Below, in pieces: positions 7,788-16,789 of a stretch of 64,000 nucleotides of DNA. The stretch is from Cloacibacterium normanense (GTDB taxonomy: Bacteria; Bacteroidota; Bacteroidia; Flavobacteriales; Weeksellaceae). The translations under genes were made by a program, and so were the position numbers. How positions within the stretch are numbered: the stretch's first letter is position 1; each line of letters opens with the position of its first letter. The DNA lies in assembly GCF_002943105.1 (NCBI RefSeq), contig NZ_PTPZ01000004.1, positions 124,001 to 188,000 on the forward strand, read 5' to 3'. The notes beneath the pieces were generated by a model that was not told the origin of the DNA, searched no databases, and worked only from the letters and a program-made list of their open reading frames with translations.

Positions 7788-9704
7788 ATGAAGAAAAACT
7801 TAATCTTCGCAGGAATGCTCTTTGTGACGGGAATTTCACAATTGTCAGCTCAAGAAAAAGAAGAAAAACTAATTCCAGAAGTTACCATCGCAGCAAAAGC
7901 TAAACAACAACTTCACAAAACAGGTAAAAATGTACAACTCCTTACTTCTAAAGATTTAGAAAAATTCAAAGGACAAAACGCTGCAGAAATCCTTAACCAA
8001 GTCTCTGGTTATCAAATTACTGGAAACTTCAACAATGGTCCAGAACCGAAATCTCTAAAAATTAGAGGAGGAAAACTAGCCAACGTATTAATTCTAGTAG
8101 ATGGAATTCCGTTAAAAGACGTTACCGGAAATGATTACAATGCTACAGACCTTAGACTTTTTGCATCAGAAAATATAGAATCTATAGAAATTCTGAATGG
8201 AGCATCTTCGGTTTTATATGGTTCTAATGCTACTGTTTCTGTGATTAATATTAAAACTAAAAAATCTTCTCAACAAGCTTCAGAAGGAAGAATTGGCGCA
8301 AGAATTGGAAGTTTCGGAACTTTCGGACAAAATTTGAGCGCTCAAGGAAAAATCAATCAATGGAATTATCAATTTTCTGGCTCAAATGAAAAATCAGACG
8401 GAATTTCGGCAGCTCTTGGAGAAAATTTCGATAAAGATGGCTTTGAAAAGCAAAATGCAAATGCTACTGTAGGTTACAGCACTCAAAATTTCAATGTAAA
8501 TGTAAACGCTGGTTATCAACATCATTATTATGATTTTGATAATGGTGCTTTTGAAGATGGAAAATACAAAGGCAATGACACCCAAAAATTCAGCGGACTC
8601 AATGCTCAATATTCATACGACAAAGGAAATATCACGTTTAATTCTAGAATTTCAGCGAATGAAAGAATCGTGAGAAATCTCAACAACAATACCTATCAAG
8701 ATCAATACAGCTATCAAGGTCAAAATATTTTTGCCGAATTGTACAATCAGACTCAATTTTCGGAACATATCAATTTAGTGGCGGGAATTCAGTATGAAAC
8801 TCAGAATTTAGGTTCTAAATCTTTACCTTGGGGCGGAACTTCTATGCAAAATGTATTGACTCTAGGCGAAACCGAAATCAGTAATTTTGATGTTTTTGCC
8901 AATGCAAATTTAGCCTATCAAATTTTTCATTTGGATTTAGGAGCACGATTGAACAATCATTCTAAATATAACAATCACTTTGTTTACAGCATAAATCCAT
9001 TTATTTTAACAGATTTAGACGATAATTTCCTAAAAATAGGCTATTCTTATGCAACCGCATTTATCGCACCTACTCTATATCAATCTTACGGTTCATTGCC
9101 TTATGTTTTGCCAAATTTTGATTTAAAACCAGAAACCAATGCTTCGCATGAATTGGATTTCAGTTTTGGAAAGAAAGACAGAACTTTTGTGGTAAATGCA
9201 AGTGTTTTCAGCAGAAAAGAAAAAGATGTTTTCGTGTATAATATTGTAGATTTCAACACTTATGCTGGGAAATTTTTAAACGTAGAAAGTAATAAAGTAA
9301 AAGGTGTAGAATTAGGAGTTCAATATCATTTTAATGAAAAAGTAAATGTAGGTGGTAATTTCTCTTTCGCTGAAAAAGACAATCCTGCAACAAGATTACG
9401 TTCGCCAAAACAAAGAGCAAATGCTTTTTTAGAAATTTTACCGATTAAAAACAACAGAATCAATATTTCTTATCAATATACATCAAAAAGAAATGATGCG
9501 TACTTTGATTCAACCGATTACAGTACAAAAAATGTAGAATTAGAAGCGTTCCATTTGTTTAACCTCAATATCAATCAGAAAATCACCAAATCTTTAGATA
9601 CTTACTTAAACGTAGGAAACGTATTGAATACCAGTTATACAGATGTCATCGGTTTTACCACAAAACCTAGAAATATAACTTTAGGAGTTGAATATAAATT
9701 TTAA
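7788..9704 (+). CDS. TonB-dependent outer-membrane receptor, BtuB-like (probable cobalamin/corrinoid uptake)
   Basis: Signal peptide MKKNLIFAGMLFVTGISQLSAQ, a plug domain at about 45-155 (LKIRGGKLANVLILVDGIPL, then IESIEILNGASSVLYGSNA) and a C-terminal beta-barrel ending in an aromatic residue (GVEYKF). Length 638 fits a BtuB-type receptor without an N-terminal carboxypeptidase-like domain. The substrate is assigned from the cobalamin riboswitch directly upstream; the protein alone would only say TonB receptor. No btuCDF-type genes lie next to it. A strong hairpin terminator follows the stop codon. Confidence 0.88.
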   Translation: MKKNLIFAGMLFVTGISQLSAQEKEEKLIPEVTIAAKAKQQLHKTGKNVQLLTSKDLEKFKGQNAAEILNQVSGYQITGNFNNGPEPKSLKIRGGKLANVLILVDGIPLKDVTGNDYNATDLRLFASENIESIEILNGASSVLYGSNATVSVINIKTKKSSQQASEGRIGARIGSFGTFGQNLSAQGKINQWNYQFSGSNEKSDGISAALGENFDKDGFEKQNANATVGYSTQNFNVNVNAGYQHHYYDFDNGAFEDGKYKGNDTQKFSGLNAQYSYDKGNITFNSRISANERIVRNLNNNTYQDQYSYQGQNIFAELYNQTQFSEHINLVAGIQYETQNLGSKSLPWGGTSMQNVLTLGETEISNFDVFANANLAYQIFHLDLGARLNNHSKYNNHFVYSINPFILTDLDDNFLKIGYSYATAFIAPTLYQSYGSLPYVLPNFDLKPETNASHELDFSFGKKDRTFVVNASVFSRKEKDVFVYNIVDFNTYAGKFLNVESNKVKGVELGVQYHFNEKVNVGGNFSFAEKDNPATRLRSPKQRANAFLEILPIKNNRINISYQYTSKRNDAYFDSTDYSTKNVELEAFHLFNLNINQKITKSLDTYLNVGNVLNTSYTDVIGFTTKPRNITLGVEYKF

Positions 9705-9736
9705 GGATTAAATTTTTATTCCACTTGTGTTTCGAG

Positions 9737-9767
9737 CTTCAGCAATTTATTTGCTGAAGTTTTTTTT
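9737..9767 (+). terminator. Intrinsic terminator after the BtuB-like receptor
   Basis: Stem CTTCAGCAA/TTGCTGAAG (9737-9745 with 9751-9759) and eight T. It overlaps the stop codon of the convergent YihY gene. Confidence 0.88.
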
Positions 9768-10794
9768 ATGATTTTTTATCAGAATCTAAGTTGATGGTAT
9801 GTTCAGAACTTGCTTCGGGTAAATTTTCGATTTCGTGGTGATATTCTTCTAATTCGTGTTTCATTTCATCTGCCAAAATTTTCTCAATTCTGAGTTTTCT
9901 GATGGCGATATTCAATTCATTTCCTAAAAGAAGTAAAATCACATTTAAATTCACCCAAACCATTAATAAAATAATCGAGCCAATAGAACCGTACAAAACG
10001 TTGTATCTGGCAAATTTACTTACATAAACCGCAAAGAAATACGTAGTAATCACAAATACTATAGTCGTGAAAAATGCACCAGGAAGTGCTTGTCTAAATC
10101 TGGCAATCTTGGCTGTTCCTACCCAATAAAACAAAGCCAACAACAAGAAATAAAACAATGGAAAGGAAACAAAACCAATGATTTTCGATAAATTATCTAC
10201 AAACCAAGAAATATCATATTGTGGCGTAAAAAGTTTGAGAACGACCTCAGAATAATACACTCCGAAAAGCGCTAAAAAGATAATCGCAATAAAACCAATC
10301 GTAATGAAAAAAGACAAAATATATTCATAAACATCGGTTCGTTTTTCTTCGGTGTGGTCATTAAATCCATCAATGAGAGAAAAAGTTCCATTAGTCGCAA
10401 AAATCAAAGCAAAAATAATCGTGAAATTACTGATGCTCTTCATATTCGGAACGATACTTTTGGTAATGTAATTCGTAACATCTGCATGCATGTGTGCAGG
10501 AAAAACATTATGCATTAATACTTCAAAAATATAAAACTGAAGCTTATCATAATGCGGTAAATAAGGTAAAATGGAAAGCAAAAACAATAAAAACGGGAAT
10601 AAACTCAAAAAGAAACTCCAAGAAATGGCAGAAGCTTTCGCGATTAAACGGTTTTTAAAAACTCCTCTTACATAGATATCAAACATTTCCCAAAGAGAAA
10701 TGCCTAACATGGGCAAATGTATGCCATCTAAAAAACGATGAATTTTTCTAAGGAAAGTAGGAAGTTTCAAAATCGTTATTTTATATTTGTACAA
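9766..10794 (-). CDS. YihY/BrkB family inner-membrane protein
   Basis: Integral membrane protein with a basic N-terminus, then six or so hydrophobic segments (AISWSFFLSLFPFLLFLLSI is the family's first motif) and a charged, Glu-rich C-terminal tail. The family (YihY/virulence factor BrkB, formerly annotated RNase BN) has no agreed function; it is not a nuclease. The longest frame starts at a TTG at 10794, but that codon lies against the -7 box of the divergent rlmH gene; a TTG at 10770, nine codons in, is an alternative start. No ATG is available before residue 29. Confidence 0.85.
   Translation of the reverse strand: MYKYKITILKLPTFLRKIHRFLDGIHLPMLGISLWEMFDIYVRGVFKNRLIAKASAISWSFFLSLFPFLLFLLSILPYLPHYDKLQFYIFEVLMHNVFPAHMHADVTNYITKSIVPNMKSISNFTIIFALIFATNGTFSLIDGFNDHTEEKRTDVYEYILSFFITIGFIAIIFLALFGVYYSEVVLKLFTPQYDISWFVDNLSKIIGFVSFPLFYFLLLALFYWVGTAKIARFRQALPGAFFTTIVFVITTYFFAVYVSKFARYNVLYGSIGSIILLMVWVNLNVILLLLGNELNIAIRKLRIEKILADEMKHELEEYHHEIENLPEASSEHTINLDSDKKS
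10782..10789 (+). promoter_or_regulatory. Promoter -7 box (TATATTTG) for rlmH
   Basis: An exact TAnnTTTG match ending 14 bases before the rlmH ATG, so the 5' leader would be only a few bases long. It sits just inside the proposed start of the divergent YihY gene. Confidence 0.55.
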
Positions 10795-10803
10795 AGATAA
10801 GGA

Positions 10804-11277
10804 ATGAAAATTAATTTACTCTGCATAGGCAAAACTGACGATAAAGAAATTAAAAATCTCATCACTTACTATCTTACAAGGCTTCCCAGACATTGGAATT
10901 TCGAAATTACAGAAATTCCTGATGTTAAAAATGCTAGAAATCTCACGCCTGATTTGCTTAAAAAAGAAGAAGCAAAATTGTTTCTCAATCAAATAGAAAA
11001 CACCGATTTAGTGGTACTTTTGGACGAAAAAGGAAAACAATTTACCAGCAGAGAATTTGCTCAAAAATTAGATTCTTATCAAAATAATTCTATCAAAAAA
11101 ATCTGTTTTTTAGTTGGTGGAGCTTATGGTTTTTCAGAAGAAATGTATCAAAGAGCAAATGAAAAAATCTCCATTTCTAAAATGACTTTCACGCATCAAA
11201 TGATTCGATTATTTTTTGTAGAACAGATTTACCGAGCAGACCAAATCCTACAAGGAAAACCGTATCATAATGATTAA
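10804..11277 (+). CDS. rlmH: 23S rRNA (pseudouridine-1915 N3)-methyltransferase RlmH
   Basis: SPOUT-class methyltransferase that methylates pseudouridine 1915 in helix 69 of 23S rRNA on the assembled ribosome. The trefoil-knot signatures are intact: LLDEKGKQFTSREFA, then FLVGGAYGFSEEMYQRA, and the C-terminal RLFFVEQIYRADQI with the invariant ending GKPYHND. The 157-residue length is typical. Convergent with the PAP2 gene; the two stop codons are about 10 bases apart and share a heptamer repeat. Confidence 0.95.
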   Translation: MKINLLCIGKTDDKEIKNLITYYLTRLPRHWNFEITEIPDVKNARNLTPDLLKKEEAKLFLNQIENTDLVVLLDEKGKQFTSREFAQKLDSYQNNSIKKICFLVGGAYGFSEEMYQRANEKISISKMTFTHQMIRLFFVEQIYRADQILQGKPYHND

Positions 11278-11279
11278 AG

Positions 11280-11300
11280 TTATGAGTTATGAGTCTTGAG
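11280..11300. repeat. Heptanucleotide tandem repeat, three units
   Basis: Units TTATGAG, TTATGAG, TCTTGAG on the plus strand. On the minus strand the array encodes the last residues and stop codon of the PAP2 protein. It shares its TnnnGAG pattern with the array at 18994-19021. Confidence 0.7.
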
Positions 11301-11862
11301 TAAAAATTTCTGATTTTTTGATGACTTTTTTTGCTAAAATTCCAAAGAATAAAGCCAGAAGAATTCCCATGATTGCACCTATGATAATATCTCCAGGAAA
11401 ATGCATTCCGAGATATACTCTACTGTATGCAACGATAGCTGCCCAAACAAATAGAAAGTAAGGCAATTGCTTTATTTTTTTGCCTAAAAGTATGGTAAGA
11501 TAAGTCGCAACAAAAAAAGAATTAGACGAGTGCGCAGAATAAAACCCGAATTTTCCACCGCATTTTACTTCTCTCAACAGACCTTCTAATGATGGATCAT
11601 GACAAGGTCTTAATCGCTCAAAACCAAATTTAAAAATATTGGCAATTTGGTCAGAAGCAGTAATTCCTAATGCAACAAAAAGCAATATGTAGAACAATGA
11701 TTTTTTATTGAAATTTTTATACAAAAAATATAAAAAAATAACATAAAGCGGAATCCAGAACCATTTTTCTGAAACGAAAATCCAGAACGGATCAAAAGTA
11801 GAACTTCCTAAATTATTCAGGAAAATCATGGCTTGTTTGTCTTCTAAAATAATTTCTTCCAT
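11287..11862 (-). CDS. PAP2-family membrane phosphatase
   Basis: Membrane-bound type 2 phosphatidic acid phosphatase; relatives dephosphorylate undecaprenyl pyrophosphate, lipid A or phosphatidylglycerol phosphate. All three catalytic motifs are present: K78-x6-R85-P86 (KFGFERLRP), S109-A-H111-S (the usual PSGH position) and SRVYLGMHFPGD with His154 and Asp158. Several hydrophobic segments surround them. Its ATG overlaps the tatA stop codon in the sequence TAATG, so translation is probably coupled. Its C-terminal codons lie in a heptamer repeat. The substrate cannot be decided from sequence. Confidence 0.88.
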   Translation of the reverse strand: MEEIILEDKQAMIFLNNLGSSTFDPFWIFVSEKWFWIPLYVIFLYFLYKNFNKKSLFYILLFVALGITASDQIANIFKFGFERLRPCHDPSLEGLLREVKCGGKFGFYSAHSSNSFFVATYLTILLGKKIKQLPYFLFVWAAIVAYSRVYLGMHFPGDIIIGAIMGILLALFFGILAKKVIKKSEIFTQDS

Positions 11863-12221
11863 TATCTTGAAACGGGGCCTTGATATTCGTCGCTTAATTT
11901 ATTGATTTCTTCTTTAGATTCTTGAATTAATTCATCAGAAGATTTTCCTTCGATTTGTTTTCTTAAATCTAATTCTTGTTTTATTTTTTCGGTAGGATCG
12001 TATTCTTGAGCTGCTTTTTTTACTTTTTCTATTTCACGCTTTATTTCCGAGACTGGATTATCTGTTTCCTTCATGATTTCCGATTTTACATCTTCCATCG
12101 CATCTTTCATTTTACGCACTCCTTGTCCTAATCCTCTTGCAATTTCAGGGATTTTATTAGGCCCAAATAAAACGACGATTACCAAAGCAATCATCAGCAT
12201 TTCTCCAAAACTTAGTTCCAT
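11862..12221 (-). CDS. tatA: Twin-arginine translocase subunit TatA/TatB type
   Basis: Single N-terminal membrane helix (MLMIALVIVVLF) followed by the hinge FGPNKIPEIARGLGQGVRKM and an amphipathic helix, the TatA/TatB signature. The protein forms the pore or receptor part of the Tat system for folded proteins. The highly charged C-terminal region (about 40-119) is longer than in minimal TatA and could be a coiled coil; TatA and TatB are hard to separate in this phylum, where one protein may serve both. No tatC lies nearby. Overlaps the PAP2 start. Confidence 0.9.
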   Translation of the reverse strand: MELSFGEMLMIALVIVVLFGPNKIPEIARGLGQGVRKMKDAMEDVKSEIMKETDNPVSEIKREIEKVKKAAQEYDPTEKIKQELDLRKQIEGKSSDELIQESKEEINKLSDEYQGPVSR

Positions 12222-12249
12222 TCTGCAAATTTAAATTATTAATTAATAA

Positions 12250-13500
12250 CTATTTACTTTTTCTGTGAAAAACATAATAAACAAAATAAGCACTCACTGC
12301 CATTAACACAAATCCTAAGAAAAATGGCGCTCCAGAAAACTGAAATGGAGGTTTTAATTCTAAGGTTAAAAGTTTAATTTTAGCATCTGGATGAGTGAAA
12401 AAATAGAAAATCTGAGTCATCAGAAGCGGTCCAATAATAGACGTAATACTGATGACACTTGTTAAAGCACCTTGTAAATCCCCTTGTTCTTTCGGGGAAA
12501 CTTTAGATGAAATAACGGATTGTAATGCAGGACCAGCAATTCCACCAAGACAATAAATGGCTAGAATAGCGTACATCATCCATTCTTTTTGAGCGAATGC
12601 AAAAAGCAACATTCCGGTGCAATAAAACATGATTCCGTATAAAATACTTCTTTCGCTACCCAATTTAGGATGAACTTTTCTAATTAAAAAACCTTGAACA
12701 AAAGCGGTAAAAGCTCCCATTACTCCAAGAGAAATCCCTACTGTTTTTTCGTCCCAAGCAAATTTGTACATGGTAAAGTATGCCCAATTGGTTTGTACCG
12801 CATGACTCGCCAAATACACCAAAAACCAAGCAACAAAAAGTTTTAAAATTTCAGGATGTGTTCTTACTTTTAATAATGAACCTACTGGATTAGCTCTTTT
12901 CCATTCAAAAGGTCTTCTGTGCTCTTTATCTAAACTTTCTGGCAATATAAAATATCCGTAAGCGAAATTCACCAAACATAAAACAGCGGCTGCATAAAAT
13001 GGCACTCTAGAACCGAATTGTCCTAATAATCCGCCAATTACAGGTCCAATGATAAATCCTAAACCAAAAGCAGCACCTATCATTCCAAAGTTTTTAGAAC
13101 GATTGCTATCATCTGAAATATCTGCTATATAAGCAGAAGCGGTAGTGATACTTGCTCCCGTAATTCCAGAAAAAATACGACCTACAAAAAGCCAAAAAAT
13201 AGTTGGCGCCCAAGCTTGAATAAAAAAGTTAATAGAAAATCCTAAAAGTGAAAATAAAATAACCGGTCTTCTACCATACTTGTCACTTAAATTTCCTAAA
13301 ACTGGCGCAAAAAGGAATTGCATGAAAGCATATAAAAAACTAAGCCAACCACCATATTTAGAAGCTTCGCTTACGTCTCCATTAATCAATTCTTCTATTA
13401 ATTTAGGCACAACTGGGATTACAATTCCCCAACCTGTAATATCAATGATTAAGGTGATAAATATAAACCAAATCGCAGCTGTTTTATTCGAATTTTTCAT
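12250..13500 (-). CDS. MFS transporter, TCR/Tet branch (drug-type efflux)
   Basis: Twelve-segment major facilitator. Motif A after the second segment reads GNLSDKYGRRPV, and the N-terminus (DITGWGIVIPVVPKLIEEL) and GAAFGLGFIIGPVIGGLLG match the tetracycline-resistance (TCR/Tet) branch of H+ antiporters. The 416-residue length is normal. Chromosomal relatives without a mobile context often lack tetracycline resistance activity, and no tetR-type repressor is adjacent, so only an efflux role is proposed. It precedes tatA with a 28-base gap in the same direction and may be cotranscribed. Confidence 0.87.
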   Translation of the reverse strand: MKNSNKTAAIWFIFITLIIDITGWGIVIPVVPKLIEELINGDVSEASKYGGWLSFLYAFMQFLFAPVLGNLSDKYGRRPVILFSLLGFSINFFIQAWAPTIFWLFVGRIFSGITGASITTASAYIADISDDSNRSKNFGMIGAAFGLGFIIGPVIGGLLGQFGSRVPFYAAAVLCLVNFAYGYFILPESLDKEHRRPFEWKRANPVGSLLKVRTHPEILKLFVAWFLVYLASHAVQTNWAYFTMYKFAWDEKTVGISLGVMGAFTAFVQGFLIRKVHPKLGSERSILYGIMFYCTGMLLFAFAQKEWMMYAILAIYCLGGIAGPALQSVISSKVSPKEQGDLQGALTSVISITSIIGPLLMTQIFYFFTHPDAKIKLLTLELKPPFQFSGAPFFLGFVLMAVSAYFVYYVFHRKSK

Positions 13501-13571
13501 ACAGAAAGCGAAGATACACCTTTTTCGATTTTCTAGAAATTTTTTAACTTTTATATATCAGTTTATCTCAT

Positions 13572-13595
13572 AAAAAAAGCGCTCTTTCGAGCGCT
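13572..13595 (-). terminator. Intrinsic terminator of secDF
   Basis: Read on the minus strand: AGCGCTC, loop GAAA, GAGCGCT, then seven T. A textbook hairpin just after the secDF stop. Confidence 0.93.
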
Positions 13596-13600
13596 ACTAT

Positions 13601-16492
13601 TTATTTTTCTGTAGTTGTTCTTTCGTGTGGAGCTTCTTCTTTTCCTGTTTTTAGGAAATCATATGCAATTGCCGACGCAATGAATACGGATGAATAAGTT
13701 CCGAAGAAAATACCTAAGAATAATGCGAACATAAATCCTTTTAGGTTATCTCCTCCGAAGAAGAAAATAGCCATAATTACTAATAATACAGTAATAGAGG
13801 TGTTGAAAGTTCTACCTAATGTACTAGAAATAGAGTCATCAAACAATCCTGCTAGAGTAAGAGATTTTTTTTCTTTCAAGTATTCTCTAATTCTGTCGAA
13901 TACAATTACGGTATCATTTATCGAATAACCGAGTACTGTAAGAATCGCAGCGATAAAGTCTTGGTTAATCTCCATGTTGAATGGCATGATATTTTTAAAG
14001 AATGAGAATACCCCAAGAATGATAATAGCATCGTGAGCTAATGCAACTACCGCACCTAAAGAGAACTGCCATTTGTTAAATCTGAATAAGATATAAATGA
14101 AAATTCCTAATAACGATGCTAATACTGCATAAGTACCACCTGTTTTAATATCATCTGCAACTGTAGGTCCAACTTTAGAAGAAGAAACAATTCCTAATTC
14201 TGCACCATGAGCATCTTTGAAATCTGCTAATGTAGTATTTGGAGATAAGAAAGGTTTTAAACCTTCAAATAATTTTTTCTCAATATCTTGGTCAGCTTCG
14301 ATTGATTCATCATCAATTTTATAGTCAGTTGTAATTTTCAACTGGTTTGCATTACCAAAAGTTTTAACATCTACTGCTTGAGATTCGCCATTTAAAACAA
14401 ATACTTTAGCAAGAGATTCATGAGCTTTAGAAGCTTCTACATCTTTGTCAAATCTTACTACATAACTTCTACCTCCTTTGAAATCTACCCCAGTCTTGAA
14501 ACCGTAGTTGAAAATGGAGAATAAACTCGCAACAGTAAGAATTGCAGAAACGATGTAAGAATATTTTCTTTTTCCAATGAAATCAATCCAGATATTTCTG
14601 AACCAGTTTTTAGTAATAGGAGTCCAAACAGAAAGTCCTTTTCCTTTATTTAATCTATGGAAAATCATTACTCTAGATAACAATACAGAGGTAAAGAAAG
14701 TCATGATAAGACCAATACCTGTAGTTACCGCGAAACCTTTAATAGGACCTGTACCGAAGATAAATAATACTAATGCTGTTAGCAATGAAGTAAGGTGACC
14801 ATCTACAATTGCATTTAATGCATGTTTGAAACCGTCTGTATATGCTTGTTTAATAGATTTACCCGCGAATAATTCTTCCTTAGTTCTTTCGTAGATGATT
14901 ACGTTTGTGTCTACCGCAATTGCCATGGTTAATACAATACCTGCAATACCAGGAAGAGTAAGCGTAGCATTGATAGAATCCATAATTCCGAAAAGGTAGA
15001 ATAGGTTAAATATCATTGCTATAATCGCATAAACACCAGCTCCACCGTAGTAGAAAATGATATACGCTACAATAATTAAGAATGCAATAAAGAAAGACCA
15101 AAGTCCTGCAGAAATAGATTCTTGACCAAGAGAAGGTCCTACTACATCTGCCTGAACAACTTTAGCTGAAGCTGGTAATTTACCTGCGCTTAATACATCT
15201 GTAAGATCTTTAGCTTCTTCTTGAGTAAAACTTCCAGAAATCTGAGATCTTCCAGAAGGAATTGGTTCATTTACATTTGGAGCAGTGTAAACAATGTTAT
15301 CTAAAGTTACTGCAACTGGTTTTCCTACGTTTTTCTCAGTAAGTGTTTTCCAGTCTCTAGTACCTTCAGTATCCATTTGCATGTCTACTACAATTCTACC
15401 AAGATTATCATAGTTAATTCTAGCAGTTTCTACCGCACCATCTACTGGAGCTTTTTGATTGATATTACCTCTGATAGCGTAAAGTACTAAATTATCTGGA
15501 TCAGCAGCATCTGGTTTATAAGCCCACATGAATTTAGTAAATTTAAGATTTGCTGGTCTTAGTTTTATTGCAATTTCGCTATTCAGAATTTTGTTCATTG
15601 CTGAAGTATCAGAAAGCTTGATATTACCTACACCAGCTTGTCTCAATGTATTCAACTGAAGCATGTTGATAAGATTAGTGTTTTTAGCAACACCAAGAGA
15701 ATCTGCTTTTGCTGGAACAATTTTAGAAAGTGTTTCAAGATAAGGAGCAACTTCGTTTATTTGTTGTACTTCCCAGAACTGCAATTTAGCAGAAGTAGAA
15801 AGCATTTTTTTCACTTTGTCTTTATCTTTAATACCTGGCATTTCTACCGCAATTCTACCAGTTCCTGGAACACGCTGTACGTTTGGTTGTACCGCTCCCA
15901 TTTTATCAATTCTGGTTCTAATTACTTCGAAAGCTGTTCCTACAGAAGCATCAATTTTATTCCTAATAATAGATTTTACTTGATCATCTGTAGTATTGAA
16001 TTTAATTTGACCACTTAATTTTTGAGTTCCAAAAACTTCTGGGCTAGCCAATTTAAGACCAGCTTTTTTCTCTTGATTAACTAAGTCAAACTGAGTGAAA
16101 AAATCTTCAATATAAGGTTTTGTAGACTGTTTCTGAACTTTGTCAGCTCTGTCTAGCGCTTCTATAACGATAGGATTAGTAGAATAATTGGTTAAATCAT
16201 TTACTAAATCTCTTTGGTTAATTTCTAATAGAACGTTAATACCACCTTTTAAGTCCAAACCAAGCTTCATTTCTTTCTGCTTAGCTTCAGGATAGTTCAG
16301 CTGAGTGAATCCTAAATGGATGGTATCTTTAGAAAGACGCGCAATTTCTTTATTATATTTTGCTTCGTCTTCACCAGCAATAGCTTTGGCTTCGTTTTCT
16401 ATTTTACTTGCATACCAAGTTGGCAACAACTCATTGATACAAATAAGCCCAAGAACAATCGCTACAATCGTAATAAGTCCTTTTCCTTGCAT
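13601..16492 (-). CDS. secDF: Protein translocase SecDF fusion
   Basis: Proton-motive-force-driven accessory of the Sec translocon that pulls exported proteins from the periplasmic side. SecD and SecF are fused in 963 residues, as is common in Bacteroidota. The SecD half has the DLKGGINVLLEIN motif, a large periplasmic region and six membrane segments; the SecF half begins around 650 with GVDFKGGRSYVVRF and ends with its own membrane bundle (LGYSINDTVIVFDRIRE). The ATG at 16492 gives a hydrophobic first segment. The gene stands alone with its own terminator. Confidence 0.96.
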   Translation of the reverse strand: MQGKGLITIVAIVLGLICINELLPTWYASKIENEAKAIAGEDEAKYNKEIARLSKDTIHLGFTQLNYPEAKQKEMKLGLDLKGGINVLLEINQRDLVNDLTNYSTNPIVIEALDRADKVQKQSTKPYIEDFFTQFDLVNQEKKAGLKLASPEVFGTQKLSGQIKFNTTDDQVKSIIRNKIDASVGTAFEVIRTRIDKMGAVQPNVQRVPGTGRIAVEMPGIKDKDKVKKMLSTSAKLQFWEVQQINEVAPYLETLSKIVPAKADSLGVAKNTNLINMLQLNTLRQAGVGNIKLSDTSAMNKILNSEIAIKLRPANLKFTKFMWAYKPDAADPDNLVLYAIRGNINQKAPVDGAVETARINYDNLGRIVVDMQMDTEGTRDWKTLTEKNVGKPVAVTLDNIVYTAPNVNEPIPSGRSQISGSFTQEEAKDLTDVLSAGKLPASAKVVQADVVGPSLGQESISAGLWSFFIAFLIIVAYIIFYYGGAGVYAIIAMIFNLFYLFGIMDSINATLTLPGIAGIVLTMAIAVDTNVIIYERTKEELFAGKSIKQAYTDGFKHALNAIVDGHLTSLLTALVLFIFGTGPIKGFAVTTGIGLIMTFFTSVLLSRVMIFHRLNKGKGLSVWTPITKNWFRNIWIDFIGKRKYSYIVSAILTVASLFSIFNYGFKTGVDFKGGRSYVVRFDKDVEASKAHESLAKVFVLNGESQAVDVKTFGNANQLKITTDYKIDDESIEADQDIEKKLFEGLKPFLSPNTTLADFKDAHGAELGIVSSSKVGPTVADDIKTGGTYAVLASLLGIFIYILFRFNKWQFSLGAVVALAHDAIIILGVFSFFKNIMPFNMEINQDFIAAILTVLGYSINDTVIVFDRIREYLKEKKSLTLAGLFDDSISSTLGRTFNTSITVLLVIMAIFFFGGDNLKGFMFALFLGIFFGTYSSVFIASAIAYDFLKTGKEEAPHERTTTEK

Positions 16493-16740
16493 TGTTTATA
16501 GTTTACAACATTTAAAATTATAGTCGGCAAATATAATGATTATCAGTTGAAATAAAAATTTTGTTTACATGATTTTAATAAATAATGAAATAAAAAATAA
16601 TGCTATTAATTTTTTTCAATATTGTTGAAGAACTTTCAATTATTCGTTTTAGTATAAATAATAATTTACAGATTGTAAAATAATAAATTATATATTAAAT
16701 TATTTAAAATAAATTTTATAAATATCTAGTGAAATTATTA

Positions 16741-16770
16741 AAAAAAAAGTATTCATTTCTGAATACTTTT
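16741..16770 (-). terminator. Intrinsic terminator after the exported unknown protein
   Basis: Stem AAAAGTATTCA/TGAATACTTTT with an A run on the plus-strand left side (T run in the minus transcript). The rest of 16493-16789, about 300 very AT-rich bases, shows nothing else I can support. Confidence 0.8.
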
Positions 16771-16789
16771 GCAATTATATTAAACTTTA

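Noticed and set aside
12250-13500. Tetracycline-resistance gene
   Set aside because: Only branch-level MFS similarity is visible; there is no regulator, mobile element or unusual composition, so a resistance claim is not supported.
15638-16018. Plus-strand open frame inside secDF
   Set aside because: Shadow of the secDF periplasmic region; no motif and no promoter or ribosome site.
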